DNA of 64,000 nt, taken from contig JAZOOQ010000059.1 of assembly GCA_045655105.1 (NCBI GenBank), positions 14,022 to 78,021 on the forward strand, in the 5' to 3' direction. This DNA comes from RGIG4140 sp045655105. Lineage in GTDB: Bacteria; Pseudomonadota; Alphaproteobacteria; CAAHEQ01; UBA3637. How positions within the stretch are numbered: the stretch's first letter is position 1; each line of letters begins with the position of its first letter. This document shows positions 26,333 to 35,562 of the stretch, piece by piece. Both the position numbers and the translations under genes were made by a program. Below the pieces are notes generated by a model, which saw only the letters and a program-made list of their open reading frames with translations, had not been told where the DNA came from and searched no databases.

Positions 26333-27301
26333 TTAAAACCAACGCATTTTTTTAAGGAAAAAGAGTTGTAACAAGGCAATAATGAATAAGAAAATTGCAA
26401 TTGTTATAAAGCCGCGTTCGTCCTGATTGAAGGGAATACCGCCAATATTTGCGCCAAGTAAACCGGTAACAAATGTAAGAGGCGTGAAAATAACAATGAC
26501 AATAGACATTAAATACATTGTTTGGTTTAAATTAACATTTGTTCTTGAATCTAATTCTTCTTGTGTAACCGTTGAGTGATCGCGGGCGGAATTTAAATCT
26601 TCCACAGCTTTAGACATATCTAAATAAATTTCGCGCAATTGGTTTGTGTTTTCTTCAGTTAAAACAGCGTGATCCACGTTGCGTAGCACTTTTGCCACAT
26701 CTCTTTGTGGAACGATATATCGGCGAAGTCCAACAATTTTGTGTCTTAATTGGCTTAAATTTTCGCGAATAGATTTGTTTTTAAAGCTTTCTGCTTCGAT
26801 TACAAGTTCTTCAAGCTCATCAACCTCATCAGCAATTTTTGCAATTGCTGTTTCAATCTGCTCCGTTAAAATTTTATTAATCGCAATAAAAATATCAGAA
26901 GGGGTTTTAGGCCCTTTTCCTTTTTTTAATTGCGTTCTGATTTTTTTTACAGCAGACATGGATCGGTGAGATAATGTTAAAATTCTTTTTTCTTCAACCC
27001 ACATGTGAAGCGCGATCATATCATCAATATCAGCTGATTTTTGCATATTAACCCCGCGCATAACAACTAAAATGCCATTTTTTCGTGGGAAATATCTTGG
27101 AGAAGTATCTTCATCAATCAAGTTTTCAATCACTCGGTCGTCTAACCCCATATCTTTAAGCCATTCTTGGTTTTCTTCATCTTTATAGTCGATATGGATC
27201 CAAATGGGTTTATTTGGTTTATTTGGAATTTTATCCCATGAAAGTGGCTTAGAGCCACCTTTGCCATCAAGAGATAAACAAAACTCTGGAGTAATAGCCA
27301 T
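26333..27301 (-). CDS. CorA/ZntB-family divalent metal transporter
   Basis: A 322-residue protein with a long soluble N-terminal domain, a coiled-coil-rich stalk (about 150-245) and two C-terminal membrane segments (about 262-284 and 294-315). The loop after the first has TGLLGANIGGIP where CorA has GMN and ZntB has GVN, and the GGIP extension is typical of ZntB. It probably moves Zn2+ or Mg2+ across the inner membrane. AAGGAG precedes the ATG. It may be the last gene of a four-gene minus-strand run. Confidence 0.85.
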   Translation of the reverse strand: MAITPEFCLSLDGKGGSKPLSWDKIPNKPNKPIWIHIDYKDEENQEWLKDMGLDDRVIENLIDEDTSPRYFPRKNGILVVMRGVNMQKSADIDDMIALHMWVEEKRILTLSHRSMSAVKKIRTQLKKGKGPKTPSDIFIAINKILTEQIETAIAKIADEVDELEELVIEAESFKNKSIRENLSQLRHKIVGLRRYIVPQRDVAKVLRNVDHAVLTEENTNQLREIYLDMSKAVEDLNSARDHSTVTQEELDSRTNVNLNQTMYLMSIVIVIFTPLTFVTGLLGANIGGIPFNQDERGFITIAIFLFIIALLQLFFLKKMRWF

Positions 27302-27327
27302 AACTTTTCTCCTTTTTTAAGGGATGG

Positions 27328-27927
27328 TTATTCAATGCAGCAATCAACTGCCTTTCTGACAACGCTTTTTAATTTACCCATTAATGAAGTTGGTTCTTGA
27401 GCTGGTTCTGTTAAAGCAGGAGTTGCATCTTGAGAAATAGGTGTTGTTGGTTTCATTAATTGTTCTGCTTCTTTTTTCACTTCTTCAACAGAATCTGGTT
27501 TCCAAGCAATTTCTTTGGTGTCAATAATATTCATATTTAAACCCCAGAAAAGGCAATATAAATCATAAGCTTGGTTGAATAAATCATAAGCATCTTTTGT
27601 GTTTCCCATGCTTTGTTGCTTGGTTCCAACTTCCATTAAACGCATAGATGTTGCAAGTAAATGCTTTGAAATACACCAAACTTCGCCCTCATAAGAAGGA
27701 ATGATTTTAAGCATTAAATTTTTGCGCATTTCTCTTACATCTGTGATCATGTCATAGAAAGAGTTTTTTCCTGTTTTTGCACCAGAAAACATTAAGTGTT
27801 CTTCAATTGAAATCAAATTCATAATGGCAATTGTTAAATCTTGATCTGAAGATAAATCTTTTGGATTTTTTTTCTTCATATTATCAATGCGTTCAACAAA
27901 TTCTTTTACATTTTCTGCTTTTTTCAT
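27328..27927 (-). CDS. Conserved helical protein of unknown function, 199 aa
   Basis: No known function. The first 150 residues are helical with a well-ordered core: NLISIEEHLMFSGAKTGK, EGEVWCISKHLLATSMRLME, and AYDLYCLFWGLN. The tail is Pro/Thr-rich and ends CCIE. From memory, similar sequences occur in uncultured lineages, including candidate-phylum bacteria; this was not searched. It follows the CPVC membrane-protein gene by 10 bases with AGGAG before the ATG, and precedes the ZntB-like gene. Confidence 0.65.
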   Translation of the reverse strand: MKKAENVKEFVERIDNMKKKNPKDLSSDQDLTIAIMNLISIEEHLMFSGAKTGKNSFYDMITDVREMRKNLMLKIIPSYEGEVWCISKHLLATSMRLMEVGTKQQSMGNTKDAYDLFNQAYDLYCLFWGLNMNIIDTKEIAWKPDSVEEVKKEAEQLMKPTTPISQDATPALTEPAQEPTSLMGKLKSVVRKAVDCCIE

Positions 27928-27937
27928 TTGATTTCTC

Positions 27938-28504
27938 CTAATTTTCTAACACGGGAATTTCTTGAATTTTATCGTTTGAAACTGGCAGTTTTGTGGCGCA
28001 ATCGCAAAGAGGATAAAAATAAAATAAAACGCTTAAAAGAGCTGTAAATAAAACAGGAACAACAACTTTTTCAAAAGGGAAGTGGGCATGACCACCATTT
28101 TTTTCTTTCATCCAAGCATAAAAGTTAATCCCTGCAATAAAAACAAGGGCTCCCAAAATATTGCTTAGCAAAAAAGAATCAATGTATAAAAATCCAATAA
28201 TAACAGGGTCATAAGGCAAATCGCCTAAATAAAGAAACCCAATGGATCCAATTGAAAGGGCCATTAGTGAAAAATCACGTCCTTTATAGTTCCAATTTTT
28301 CTTATTAAAATATCTGATTAAAAAATAACCAAAAATGGCAAGAAGTGCCCCAGACCAAACCCCAATAACACACTCATCTAAACCAGATTTTTCAGCTAAA
28401 TATAATGAGGCACCAACCGTTACCATACAAACAGGACAAGCAGGTCCTGCAAAAACTTTTAATGAGGATAAAAAGGTTAAGAACAAAGCGCAGATTTTTA
28501 GCAT
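27938..28504 (-). CDS. Membrane protein with CPVC motif
   Basis: A 188-residue protein with a signal-like first segment and about five further membrane segments. GPACPVCMVTVGASL, just after the first segment, places a CxxC pair near the outer face, and PLCDC lies near the C-terminus. The CxxC suggests a redox or metal role, but I cannot assign one. The start MLKICALF is chosen because GGAG precedes it; the open frame extends 57 bases further. It has a promoter at 28533-28561 and leads the run to the helical protein and the ZntB-like gene. Confidence 0.65.
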   Translation of the reverse strand: MLKICALFLTFLSSLKVFAGPACPVCMVTVGASLYLAEKSGLDECVIGVWSGALLAIFGYFLIRYFNKKNWNYKGRDFSLMALSIGSIGFLYLGDLPYDPVIIGFLYIDSFLLSNILGALVFIAGINFYAWMKEKNGGHAHFPFEKVVVPVLFTALLSVLFYFYPLCDCATKLPVSNDKIQEIPVLEN

Positions 28505-28532
28505 GATAACTCCAATAATTTCATTTTGATTT

Positions 28533-28561
28533 TTTATATTATATATTTTTTTTATTTGCAA
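28533..28561 (-). promoter_or_regulatory. Promoter for the CPVC membrane-protein run
   Basis: On the minus strand: TTGCAA (28561-28556), a 17-base spacer and TATAAA (28538-28533), about 29 bases before the ATG. Confidence 0.6.
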
Positions 28562-28604
28562 GAGATAAAATATTTAATGTTTTTTGTTTAAATAAAACTT
28601 ATAT

Positions 28605-28633
28605 TTGACAGATTTAAAATTTAAGTGTAATTT
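28605..28633 (+). promoter_or_regulatory. Promoter for the XRE regulator
   Basis: TTGACA (28605-28610), a 17-base spacer and TAATTT (28628-28633), preceded by TG. It is divergent from the promoter at 28533-28561, so the regulator could act on both. Confidence 0.6.
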
Positions 28634-28653
28634 AAATAAAAAAAGAGGTTAGA

Positions 28654-29046
28654 ATGGCTAAAAAAACATCAAATTTAAAAAAAATGGATGAAATAATGCA
28701 AAACGAGTCTCGTTTTATTGTTTCAAGAAATGTAAAGTTTTATCGCAAAAAAAGAAAATTAACGCAGTTTCAATTGGCCGAAAAAATTGGAAAAACAGTT
28801 GAAATGGTTTGTCAAATTGAAAACAATGTGGCGGGAACTAAATTGGCCACATTAGATGCGATTGCAAATGCTTTAGATATTGAAACATATATGCTTTTTT
28901 TGAATAAAGATCGACCTAGTCTTGAAAATATTTCGCCTGAAATTTTGGAGTTAATCTTTGATTTAGAAGATGAAACGCCCGAATTTATTGCAGCTTTAAG
29001 AGAATTTATTCGTCAATGTCGATATAAAACAATTGAAAAGATATAA
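28654..29046 (+). CDS. XRE-family helix-turn-helix regulator
   Basis: A 130-residue DNA-binding protein. The helix-turn-helix lies at about residues 24-75: NVKFYRKKRKLTQFQLAEKIG, TVEMVCQIENNVAGT and LDAIANALDI, the classic Cro/C1 layout. The C-terminal 50 residues are acidic and may mediate dimerisation. It probably binds near its own divergent promoter region, which also faces the CPVC membrane-protein run. GAGG precedes the ATG. Confidence 0.88.
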   Translation: MAKKTSNLKKMDEIMQNESRFIVSRNVKFYRKKRKLTQFQLAEKIGKTVEMVCQIENNVAGTKLATLDAIANALDIETYMLFLNKDRPSLENISPEILELIFDLEDETPEFIAALREFIRQCRYKTIEKI

Positions 29047-29089
29047 AAAAAATGCTATCCTTAAAAGAACTTTGAAGGAGCGTTTGGCT

Positions 29090-30637
29090 ATGTCTAACAA
29101 AGAAATCATAAACTGTGCCGCGACTTTTTGCGGCTTTTTTCTTTTTGCAAATGGGGTAAGTGGTATTGTTCAAAACAGATCTTACGCCGTTCCTCAAACA
29201 TTTATATCAGTTGCTGCCCTTTCTTATATGGGCTATAAAAAATTTCAGCCTTCTCATAAAAGATTAAAAAAACGTTTAGATGAGCTGTTTTCTTCTAAAA
29301 CAATTTTAACAAAAGGTCAGCTTTTGTTTTGGGATTCTAAATCAAAAACAAAAGGATTTGGTAATAATAAAAGAATTTGGTGGACAAAGGTTGAAATTGA
29401 ACAAGATTCCTTTAATCGATATATTCCTGCTAATATGAGAAATCTCTGGGCGGGTGTTTTTTCTTCGGCAGTTCATGAAAATTTGGTGAGAGGGTGTTCA
29501 ATTAAAACAAGTGTTTTAAAAGCGTTATCGCAAACCGTGTTGGAAAATATTCCTGATTTTTTTCAAAATGAAAGTATTCGCTCTTATGTCGAAAAAGATA
29601 GAATGATTGATGTTTTTGCCTTAAAAATGATTCATGAAGCTTATGAAAAAGTTGAAAATTGCAAATCGGATGAAGCTGTGTTGGATTTTTTTGAAAATGC
29701 CTTTAATGAGAAAAATTCGTTATTTTATAACATGGGATTAAATTTTGAGGGAAAAACAAATTCCTTTTTAAATCGATCTGTTTATGAGGATGGACATCAA
29801 AAAGAATTTAAAGTCTTGGAAACGGCTTCTTATGCTTCGATTTTGGGATGTGGTGTTTCTGCGATGTTTTTTTCTCCTTTTGAATATCCGATTGTTTATT
29901 CTGGGGTGACAGTTGGGGCTTCTTTATTTTATGTGTTTTCTCAGGTGCGTCAAAAAAATCATGTAGAGAAACAATTATCAAGATTTGAAGCAAATTCTTT
30001 TCAATTATCTGAAATTTGCCTAAAAAAAGCGCCATTATCACAAAAAGATGGATATATCATTTGGTATCAAACTCTTAAAAATTTAACCAAACGAGAAGAA
30101 GCTAAAATCACTTATCAAACCGCTTTAAGAGTAAATGATATTTTAAAATCTTTTCCACAGGAAGTGTCGTGCAAAAAAGCAGGCGAATTGTTGTTTTTAG
30201 AAAGTGTTTTTAAAGATAGTGCTTGTTATCAAGCTTATAAAAAAATTGACTCAGGGTTAACGCTTGAAAAGGCTGTGTCAGAATGTGGTTTAAAATGCGT
30301 TTATCAGTTGTTACTCTTTAATCATTTTGCGAATAAAGTGAAAAAGGAAGATGAAAGACCTCTTCGATCCTTTTTGTTTGAGTTTCAAAGTGATTTGGTT
30401 GAATTAAAAGATGCAAAAGTTTTGGCTAATCGTAAAATAAGTAAAAGAGTGTATCAAGAATTGAAAAAACTTGATAAGCTTTATCAAGAGGGGGAAATTT
30501 CATCTAGTGAACGTAAGGAATTTATGGTTCATATTCTTGAAATAGAGGAAAAAGGTATTTTTATGCATGTGCCAGTTGGGGTGAAATTGCCTCGCGCTGT
30601 TCAACGAACATTGAAAACGCAAAATATAAGGAATTAG
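29090..30637 (+). CDS. Hypothetical membrane-associated protein, 515 aa
   Basis: I do not recognise this protein. Hydrophobic segments lie near the N-terminus (about 6-30 and 37-50) and in the middle (about 250-290); the rest is soluble, helical and charged. The ATG at 29090 has GAAGGAG nine bases upstream and is preferred over the in-frame ATG at 29033, which overlaps the regulator gene. A terminator-like hairpin lies only 27 bases inside the coding region, which may limit its expression. It follows the XRE gene by 43 bases. Confidence 0.65.
   Translation: MSNKEIINCAATFCGFFLFANGVSGIVQNRSYAVPQTFISVAALSYMGYKKFQPSHKRLKKRLDELFSSKTILTKGQLLFWDSKSKTKGFGNNKRIWWTKVEIEQDSFNRYIPANMRNLWAGVFSSAVHENLVRGCSIKTSVLKALSQTVLENIPDFFQNESIRSYVEKDRMIDVFALKMIHEAYEKVENCKSDEAVLDFFENAFNEKNSLFYNMGLNFEGKTNSFLNRSVYEDGHQKEFKVLETASYASILGCGVSAMFFSPFEYPIVYSGVTVGASLFYVFSQVRQKNHVEKQLSRFEANSFQLSEICLKKAPLSQKDGYIIWYQTLKNLTKREEAKITYQTALRVNDILKSFPQEVSCKKAGELLFLESVFKDSACYQAYKKIDSGLTLEKAVSECGLKCVYQLLLFNHFANKVKKEDERPLRSFLFEFQSDLVELKDAKVLANRKISKRVYQELKKLDKLYQEGEISSSERKEFMVHILEIEEKGIFMHVPVGVKLPRAVQRTLKTQNIRN
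29117..29145 (+). terminator. Terminator-like hairpin inside the 5' end of a coding region
   Basis: GCCGC (29117-29121) pairs with GCGGC (29130-29134), extended by two weaker pairs, and is followed by six T, C and five T. It has the full form of an intrinsic terminator but lies within codons 10-19 of the 515-residue gene. Confidence 0.55.
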
Positions 30638-30720
30638 TTCGTGTGATTTTTTTTGAATTTTTTGTCAATAAAAATTTTAGCTAATTCTTTCTTTTTTATA
30701 TAAAAAAATCAAAAAAAGAC

Positions 30721-30749
30721 TTGACTTTATTTAAAAAATATGGTTTAAT
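30721..30749 (+). promoter_or_regulatory. Promoter of the str/S10 ribosomal operon
   Basis: TTGACT (30721-30726), a 17-base spacer and TTTAAT (30744-30749). It is the only good promoter before rpsL. Confidence 0.8.
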
Positions 30750-30936
30750 ATCAAGACCTAAAGCTAAAGGTGGCTTTATCAAAAACAAGATAGTTGTCAC
30801 CCGCTTTCTTTGGGTTTTGCTAATAAAAACAAAGGGTTACCTTTATGTTGATTGGCAATTTTTGAGTGCTTTTATTTGCTCGAAAGGGGTCGATAAAAGT
30901 TTGGTGTAATAGGTAGAATAAAAGGAAAAAATTTTA
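30750..30936 (+). promoter_or_regulatory. Long 5' leader of rpsL
   Basis: About 180 bases separate the promoter from rpsL. A long-range hairpin, 30869-30875 with 30893-30899, encloses a second small stem (TCGA pair) and lies just before the rpsL ribosome site. It may be a translational control site, but no known ribosomal-protein binding motif is recognisable. The stretch holds no credible gene. Confidence 0.4.
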
Positions 30937-31308
30937 ATGCCTACAATTAATCAGTTAATCCGTAAATCACGGAAATCAAAAACGGCAAGAAATAAAGTGC
31001 CGGCTTTGCAAGCATGTCCTCAAAAAAGAGGTGTTTGCACACGTGTTTATACAACAACACCGAAAAAACCGAACTCAGCTTTGCGTAAAGTTGCTCGTGT
31101 TCGTTTAACAAACGGTTTTGAAGTTACATGCTATATCCCAGGTGAGGGACATAACCTTCAAGAACACTCAGTTGTGATGATCAGAGGCGGTCGTGTAAAG
31201 GACTTGCCTGGTGTTCGTTACCATATTATTCGCGGTACACTTGATACACAAGGTGTTGCCAAACGTAAACAAGCTCGTTCGCTTTACGGCGCTAAACGAC
31301 CAAAGTAA
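30937..31308 (+). CDS. rpsL: 30S ribosomal protein S12
   Basis: A decoding-centre protein of 123 residues. It contains TTPKKPNSALRKVARVRL and GGRVKDLPGVRYH; the Lys residues of both segments are those normally found in streptomycin-sensitive bacteria. First gene of the superoperon, followed after 16 bases by rpsG. Confidence 0.98.
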   Translation: MPTINQLIRKSRKSKTARNKVPALQACPQKRGVCTRVYTTTPKKPNSALRKVARVRLTNGFEVTCYIPGEGHNLQEHSVVMIRGGRVKDLPGVRYHIIRGTLDTQGVAKRKQARSLYGAKRPK

Positions 31309-31324
31309 TTAAGGAGAAGGAAAT

Positions 31325-31795
31325 ATGTCTCGTAGACATGCTGCGGTTAAACGCGAAGTGACACCTGATGCAAAGTATCATAACACAGTTGTTACAAAAT
31401 TTATGAATAGTTTAATGTACGACGGTCAAAAAAGTAAAGCTGAAGAAATTTTATATGGTGCAATTAATGAACTTGAAAATAAATTGCACAAATCTGGCTT
31501 GGAAGTTTTCACAGAAGCTTTAAACAATGTGAAACCATTACTTGAAGTTCGTTCACGTCGTGTTGGTGGTGCAACATACCAAGTTCCTGTTGAAGTTCGT
31601 CCAGATCGTCAACAAGCTTTGGCAATTCGTTGGATTATCGGCGCTGCTCGTAATCGTTCTGAAAAAACAATGGTAGAACGTTTATTTGGTGAATTGCAAG
31701 ATGCATACAACAATCGTGGTGCTGCAATTCGTAAACGCGAAGATACACATCGTATGGCTGATGCTAACAAAGCTTTTGCTCACTTTAAATGGTAG
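31325..31795 (+). CDS. rpsG: 30S ribosomal protein S7
   Basis: Binds the 3' domain of 16S rRNA and starts head assembly. At 156 residues it is full length, beginning MSRRHAAVKREV, with GGATYQVPVEVRPDRQQALAIRW in the conserved core. AAGGAGAAGG precedes the ATG. It lies between rpsL and fusA, the usual str order. Confidence 0.98.
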   Translation: MSRRHAAVKREVTPDAKYHNTVVTKFMNSLMYDGQKSKAEEILYGAINELENKLHKSGLEVFTEALNNVKPLLEVRSRRVGGATYQVPVEVRPDRQQALAIRWIIGAARNRSEKTMVERLFGELQDAYNNRGAAIRKREDTHRMADANKAFAHFKW

Positions 31796-31804
31796 GGGGA
31801 AATC

Positions 31805-33883
31805 ATGGCTCGTACAACACCGATTGAAAGATATAGAAATATTGGTATTATGGCTCACATTGATGCCGGTAAAACAACAACAACAGAACGTATTTTGTTT
31901 TATACGGGTAAGTCACATAAAATCGGCGAAGTTCATGATGGCGCTGCTACAATGGACTGGATGGAACAAGAACAAGAACGTGGTATCACAATTACATCAG
32001 CTGCTACAACAGCTTTTTGGAAAGATCACCGCATTAATGTTATTGACACGCCGGGCCACGTTGACTTTACAGTAGAAGTTGAACGTTGTTTGCGTGTTCT
32101 TGATGGTGCTATCACAGTTTTTGACGGCGTTGCAGGTGTTGAACCTCAATCAGAAACAGTTTGGCGTCAAGCTGATAAATATGGTGTTCCACGTATTTGC
32201 TTTGCAAACAAAATGGACCGTATTGGTGCTAACTTTGAACGTTGCGTTGATATGATTAAAACACGTTTGGGTGCTCGTCCAATGGTGATGGCTCTCCCAA
32301 TTGGTGCTGAATCAGAATTTAAAGGTATTGTTGATATTTTAATGCGCAAAGCAATCATCTGGAAATCAGAAGATTTAGGTGCTTCATTCGAATATCAAGA
32401 AATCCCTGCTGATTTACAAGAAAAAGCAGATAAATATTACAATGAACTCGTTGAAATGGCTGTTGAAATGGATGATGACGCCATGGAAAAATACTTGGAA
32501 GGTGTTGAACCTGATATGGAAACATTGAAAAAATGCATCCGTAAAGGAACAATTTCTCAATCATTTATTCCAGTATTTTGTGGTTCTGCCTTTAAAAATA
32601 AAGGTATTCAAACATTGTTAGATGCTGTTGTAGATTATTTGCCATCTCCAGTTGATATTCCACAAGCAAAAGGCGTTATCGCTGGTTCAGAAACAGAATA
32701 TGTTTGCGGTTCAGTTGATGATAAACCATTTGCTGGTTTGGCATTTAAAATTATGACAGACCCATTCGTTGGTTCTTTAACATTCTTACGTATTTATCAA
32801 GGTACTTTAGCAAGTGGTAGTTATGTAACAAACACTGTTAAAGATAAAAAAGAACGTATCGGTCGTATGCTTTTAATGCATGCTAACCACCGTGAAGAAA
32901 TTAAAGAAGCTACAGCAGGTGATATCGTTGCTTTAGTTGGTTTGAAAGATACAACAACAGGTGATTCATTGTGTGGCGATGGTTTGAAAGTTGTCTTGGA
33001 AAAGATGGACTTCCCAGATCCAGTTATTGAAATTGCTGTTGAACCAAAAACAAAAGCTGACGTTGAAAAAATGGCTTTAGCTTTGAACCGTTTAGCAATG
33101 GAAGACCCATCTTTCCGTGTCACAAGTAACACAGAAACTGGTCAAACAGTTATTAAAGGTATGGGTGAATTGCACTTAGAAATTATTGTTGATCGTTTGA
33201 AACGTGAATTTAAAGTGGAAGCCAATGTTGGTGCTCCTCAAGTTGCTTATCGTGAAACAATTTCTAAAGAATTTGATGAAGATTATACACACAAAAAACA
33301 ATCTGGTGGTTCAGGTCAATTTGCTCGTGTTCGTATCAAATTTACTCCATTGGAACCAGGTTCAGGCTTTGTCTTTGAAAACACTGTTGTTGGTGGTGCT
33401 GTTCCAAAAGAATATATCCCAGGTGTTGAAAAAGGTTTGCGTGCCTCACTTGAAACAGGTGTTTTGGCAGGCTTCCCTTGCACAGACTTTAAAGCAAACC
33501 TCTATGATGGTGCTTACCATGATGTTGACTCCAGCACAATGGCCTTTGAAATTGCTGCTCGTGCAGCTTTCCGCGAAGGTATGGCAAAAGCTGGTCCGAA
33601 GTTGTTAGAACCGATTATGAAAATCGAAGTTGTAACACCAGAAGATTACATGGGTGATATTATCGGTGACTTGAACTCACGTCGTGGTCAAGTTTCAGGT
33701 ATGGATCAACGTGGTAATGCCCGTGTTATTGATGCTCTTGTTCCACTTGCAAATATGTTCGGTTATGTAAACACACTCCGTTCAATGAGTCAAGGACGTG
33801 CACAATACACAATGGTATTCTCACACTATGCTGATGTACCACAAATGGTTGCTGATGAAATTAAAGCAAAAGTAGCAGGTTAA
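31805..33883 (+). CDS. fusA: Elongation factor G
   Basis: The GTPase that drives ribosomal translocation. G1 AHIDAGKTTTTER, G3 DTPGHVDF and G4 NKMD are intact, and the length (692) is standard. Codon use is strongly biased to a few codons, as in highly expressed genes. tuf, which normally follows in the str operon, is missing here; rpsJ starts 14 bases downstream. Confidence 0.98.
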   Translation: MARTTPIERYRNIGIMAHIDAGKTTTTERILFYTGKSHKIGEVHDGAATMDWMEQEQERGITITSAATTAFWKDHRINVIDTPGHVDFTVEVERCLRVLDGAITVFDGVAGVEPQSETVWRQADKYGVPRICFANKMDRIGANFERCVDMIKTRLGARPMVMALPIGAESEFKGIVDILMRKAIIWKSEDLGASFEYQEIPADLQEKADKYYNELVEMAVEMDDDAMEKYLEGVEPDMETLKKCIRKGTISQSFIPVFCGSAFKNKGIQTLLDAVVDYLPSPVDIPQAKGVIAGSETEYVCGSVDDKPFAGLAFKIMTDPFVGSLTFLRIYQGTLASGSYVTNTVKDKKERIGRMLLMHANHREEIKEATAGDIVALVGLKDTTTGDSLCGDGLKVVLEKMDFPDPVIEIAVEPKTKADVEKMALALNRLAMEDPSFRVTSNTETGQTVIKGMGELHLEIIVDRLKREFKVEANVGAPQVAYRETISKEFDEDYTHKKQSGGSGQFARVRIKFTPLEPGSGFVFENTVVGGAVPKEYIPGVEKGLRASLETGVLAGFPCTDFKANLYDGAYHDVDSSTMAFEIAARAAFREGMAKAGPKLLEPIMKIEVVTPEDYMGDIIGDLNSRRGQVSGMDQRGNARVIDALVPLANMFGYVNTLRSMSQGRAQYTMVFSHYADVPQMVADEIKAKVAG

Positions 33884-33897
33884 GAAAGGTAACAATT

Positions 33898-34209
33898 ATG
33901 TTAGAAAACCAAAATATTAGAATTCGTTTAAGAGCGTTCGATCATAGGTTGTTGGATCAATCAACCCGTGAGATCGTCAATACGGCTAAACGCACAGGGG
34001 CCCAAGTTGTTGGACCAATCCCTTTGCCAACTCGTATTGAAAAATTTACCGTGAACCGTTCCGTGCACGTCGATAAGAAGTCACGTGAACAGTTTGAAAT
34101 TCGTACCCATAAGCGGGTGCTCGACATTATTGATCCGACACCGCAAACTGTTGATGCTCTAATGAAATTAGACTTAGCAGCGGGTGTAGATGTTGAGATT
34201 AAATTATAA
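33898..34209 (+). CDS. rpsJ: 30S ribosomal protein S10
   Basis: 103 residues, with the family core IRIRLRAFDHRLLDQSTREIV and GPIPLPT. Also the NusB partner in antitermination in other bacteria. First gene of the S10 segment, joined directly to fusA with no promoter visible between them. Confidence 0.98.
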   Translation: MLENQNIRIRLRAFDHRLLDQSTREIVNTAKRTGAQVVGPIPLPTRIEKFTVNRSVHVDKKSREQFEIRTHKRVLDIIDPTPQTVDALMKLDLAAGVDVEIKL

Positions 34210-34221
34210 GGAAGAAATATT

Positions 34222-34938
34222 ATGCGTTCAGGAGTTATAGCTGAAAAAGTCGGCATGATGAGCTTGTTCCAAGAAAACGGCGTTCAAATCCCTGTAACTG
34301 TTTTAAAAATTGACAGTACAGTGGTTGACGTTCGAACAATGGAACGTGATGGTTATGTCGCTGTCCAGTTGGGACATGGTAAAGCAAAAACAAAAAATGT
34401 TGCTAAACCACAGCTCGGACATTTTGCAAAAGCAAAAGTAGAACCAAAGAAAACACTCGTTGAATTCCGTGTTTCTGATGACTGCGTTTTGCCAGTTGGT
34501 GCTGAATTAAGCGCTAACCACTTCGTTGTCGGTCAAAAAGTGGATGTTACAGGTGTTTCCATTGGTAAAGGTTTTGCCGGTGTTATGAAAAAATATCACT
34601 TCGGAGGTGACAACGCAACACACGGTGTTTCTAGAACACACCGTGCCGGTGGTTCAACCGGTCAACGCGAATGGCCTGGTAAAGTTTTCAAAAACGTTAA
34701 AATGCCTGGTCAAATGGGAAACAAACAAGTGACAGTTCAAAATTTGGAAGTTGTTTCAATTGACGAAGCCAGAAATTTGGTTATGGTCAAAGGATCAGTT
34801 CCTGGTTTTGATTCAGCCATTGTAACAATCAAAGATTCAGTAAAGATTTCAAAACAGCCAGCTTTACCACTTCCTGGTGGATTAAAAGCAGCTGCAGTTG
34901 AAACATCTGCTGAAGTTGAAACTGAAGTAAAGGAATAG
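34222..34938 (+). CDS. rplC: 50S ribosomal protein L3
   Basis: An early 50S assembly protein of 238 residues with the conserved internal loop SRTHRAGGSTGQREWPGKVFK that reaches the peptidyl-transferase region. The acidic C-terminal tail (AEVETEVKE) is a lineage extension. Twelve bases after rpsJ. Confidence 0.98.
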   Translation: MRSGVIAEKVGMMSLFQENGVQIPVTVLKIDSTVVDVRTMERDGYVAVQLGHGKAKTKNVAKPQLGHFAKAKVEPKKTLVEFRVSDDCVLPVGAELSANHFVVGQKVDVTGVSIGKGFAGVMKKYHFGGDNATHGVSRTHRAGGSTGQREWPGKVFKNVKMPGQMGNKQVTVQNLEVVSIDEARNLVMVKGSVPGFDSAIVTIKDSVKISKQPALPLPGGLKAAAVETSAEVETEVKE

Positions 34939-34941
34939 ACC

Positions 34942-35562
34942 ATGAAATATGATGTAATCAATTTAGATGGAAAATCAGTTGGTTCTATTGACTTGGCTGA
35001 CACAGTGTTTGGTGTTGAAGTTCGCGAAGACATTTTAGCTCGTGTTATCCAATGGCAATTAGACAAACGTCGTGCAGGAACTCACAAAACAAAAGATATT
35101 GGTGAAGTTTCTGGCTCAGGTAAAAAACCATTTAAGCAAAAAGGAACAGGCCGTGCTCGTCAAGGTCAAGATCGTGCTCCTCAAATGCGTCACGGTGGTG
35201 TTGCTTTTGGTCCAGTTGTTCGCTCACATGCTTACGGCTTGACAAAAAAACTCCGTGCTTTAGGGATGCGTGTTGCACTTTCTTTAAAAGCCAAAAATGG
35301 AAAACTCTTTATTGTTGACAGCTTGACAGCTGAAAAACCAAACACAAAAGCAATGAAAGCTGCTTTTGATAAAAATGGTTGGAAATCAGTTTTGTTTGTT
35401 GGCGGCGAAACAGTTGATAGCAATTTTGCTTTATCAGCTCGTAACATCATCAATGTTGATGTGTTGCCATCTCAAGGTGCTAACGTTTATGATATTATCC
35501 GCAGAGACGTCTTAGTCTTATCACAAGACGCCGTTGCGAATTTGGAAGGTCGTTTGAAATGA
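34942..35562 (+). CDS. rplD: 50S ribosomal protein L4
   Basis: 206 residues with the tunnel-lining loop KPFKQKGTGRARQGQDRAPQMRHGG. In E. coli it also represses the S10 operon, but no comparable leader site is visible here. Its stop overlaps the rplW ATG by four bases. Confidence 0.98.
   Translation: MKYDVINLDGKSVGSIDLADTVFGVEVREDILARVIQWQLDKRRAGTHKTKDIGEVSGSGKKPFKQKGTGRARQGQDRAPQMRHGGVAFGPVVRSHAYGLTKKLRALGMRVALSLKAKNGKLFIVDSLTAEKPNTKAMKAAFDKNGWKSVLFVGGETVDSNFALSARNIINVDVLPSQGANVYDIIRRDVLVLSQDAVANLEGRLK

Noticed and set aside
30721..30909. Small 62-codon frame upstream of rpsL
   Set aside because: It overlaps the rpsL promoter and leader, starts without an ATG or ribosome site and has no protein-like composition.
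31686..32075. 129-codon frame across rpsG/fusA and similar long frames on either strand of the ribosomal genes
   Set aside because: Shadows of strongly biased coding sequence; no start sites or family motifs.
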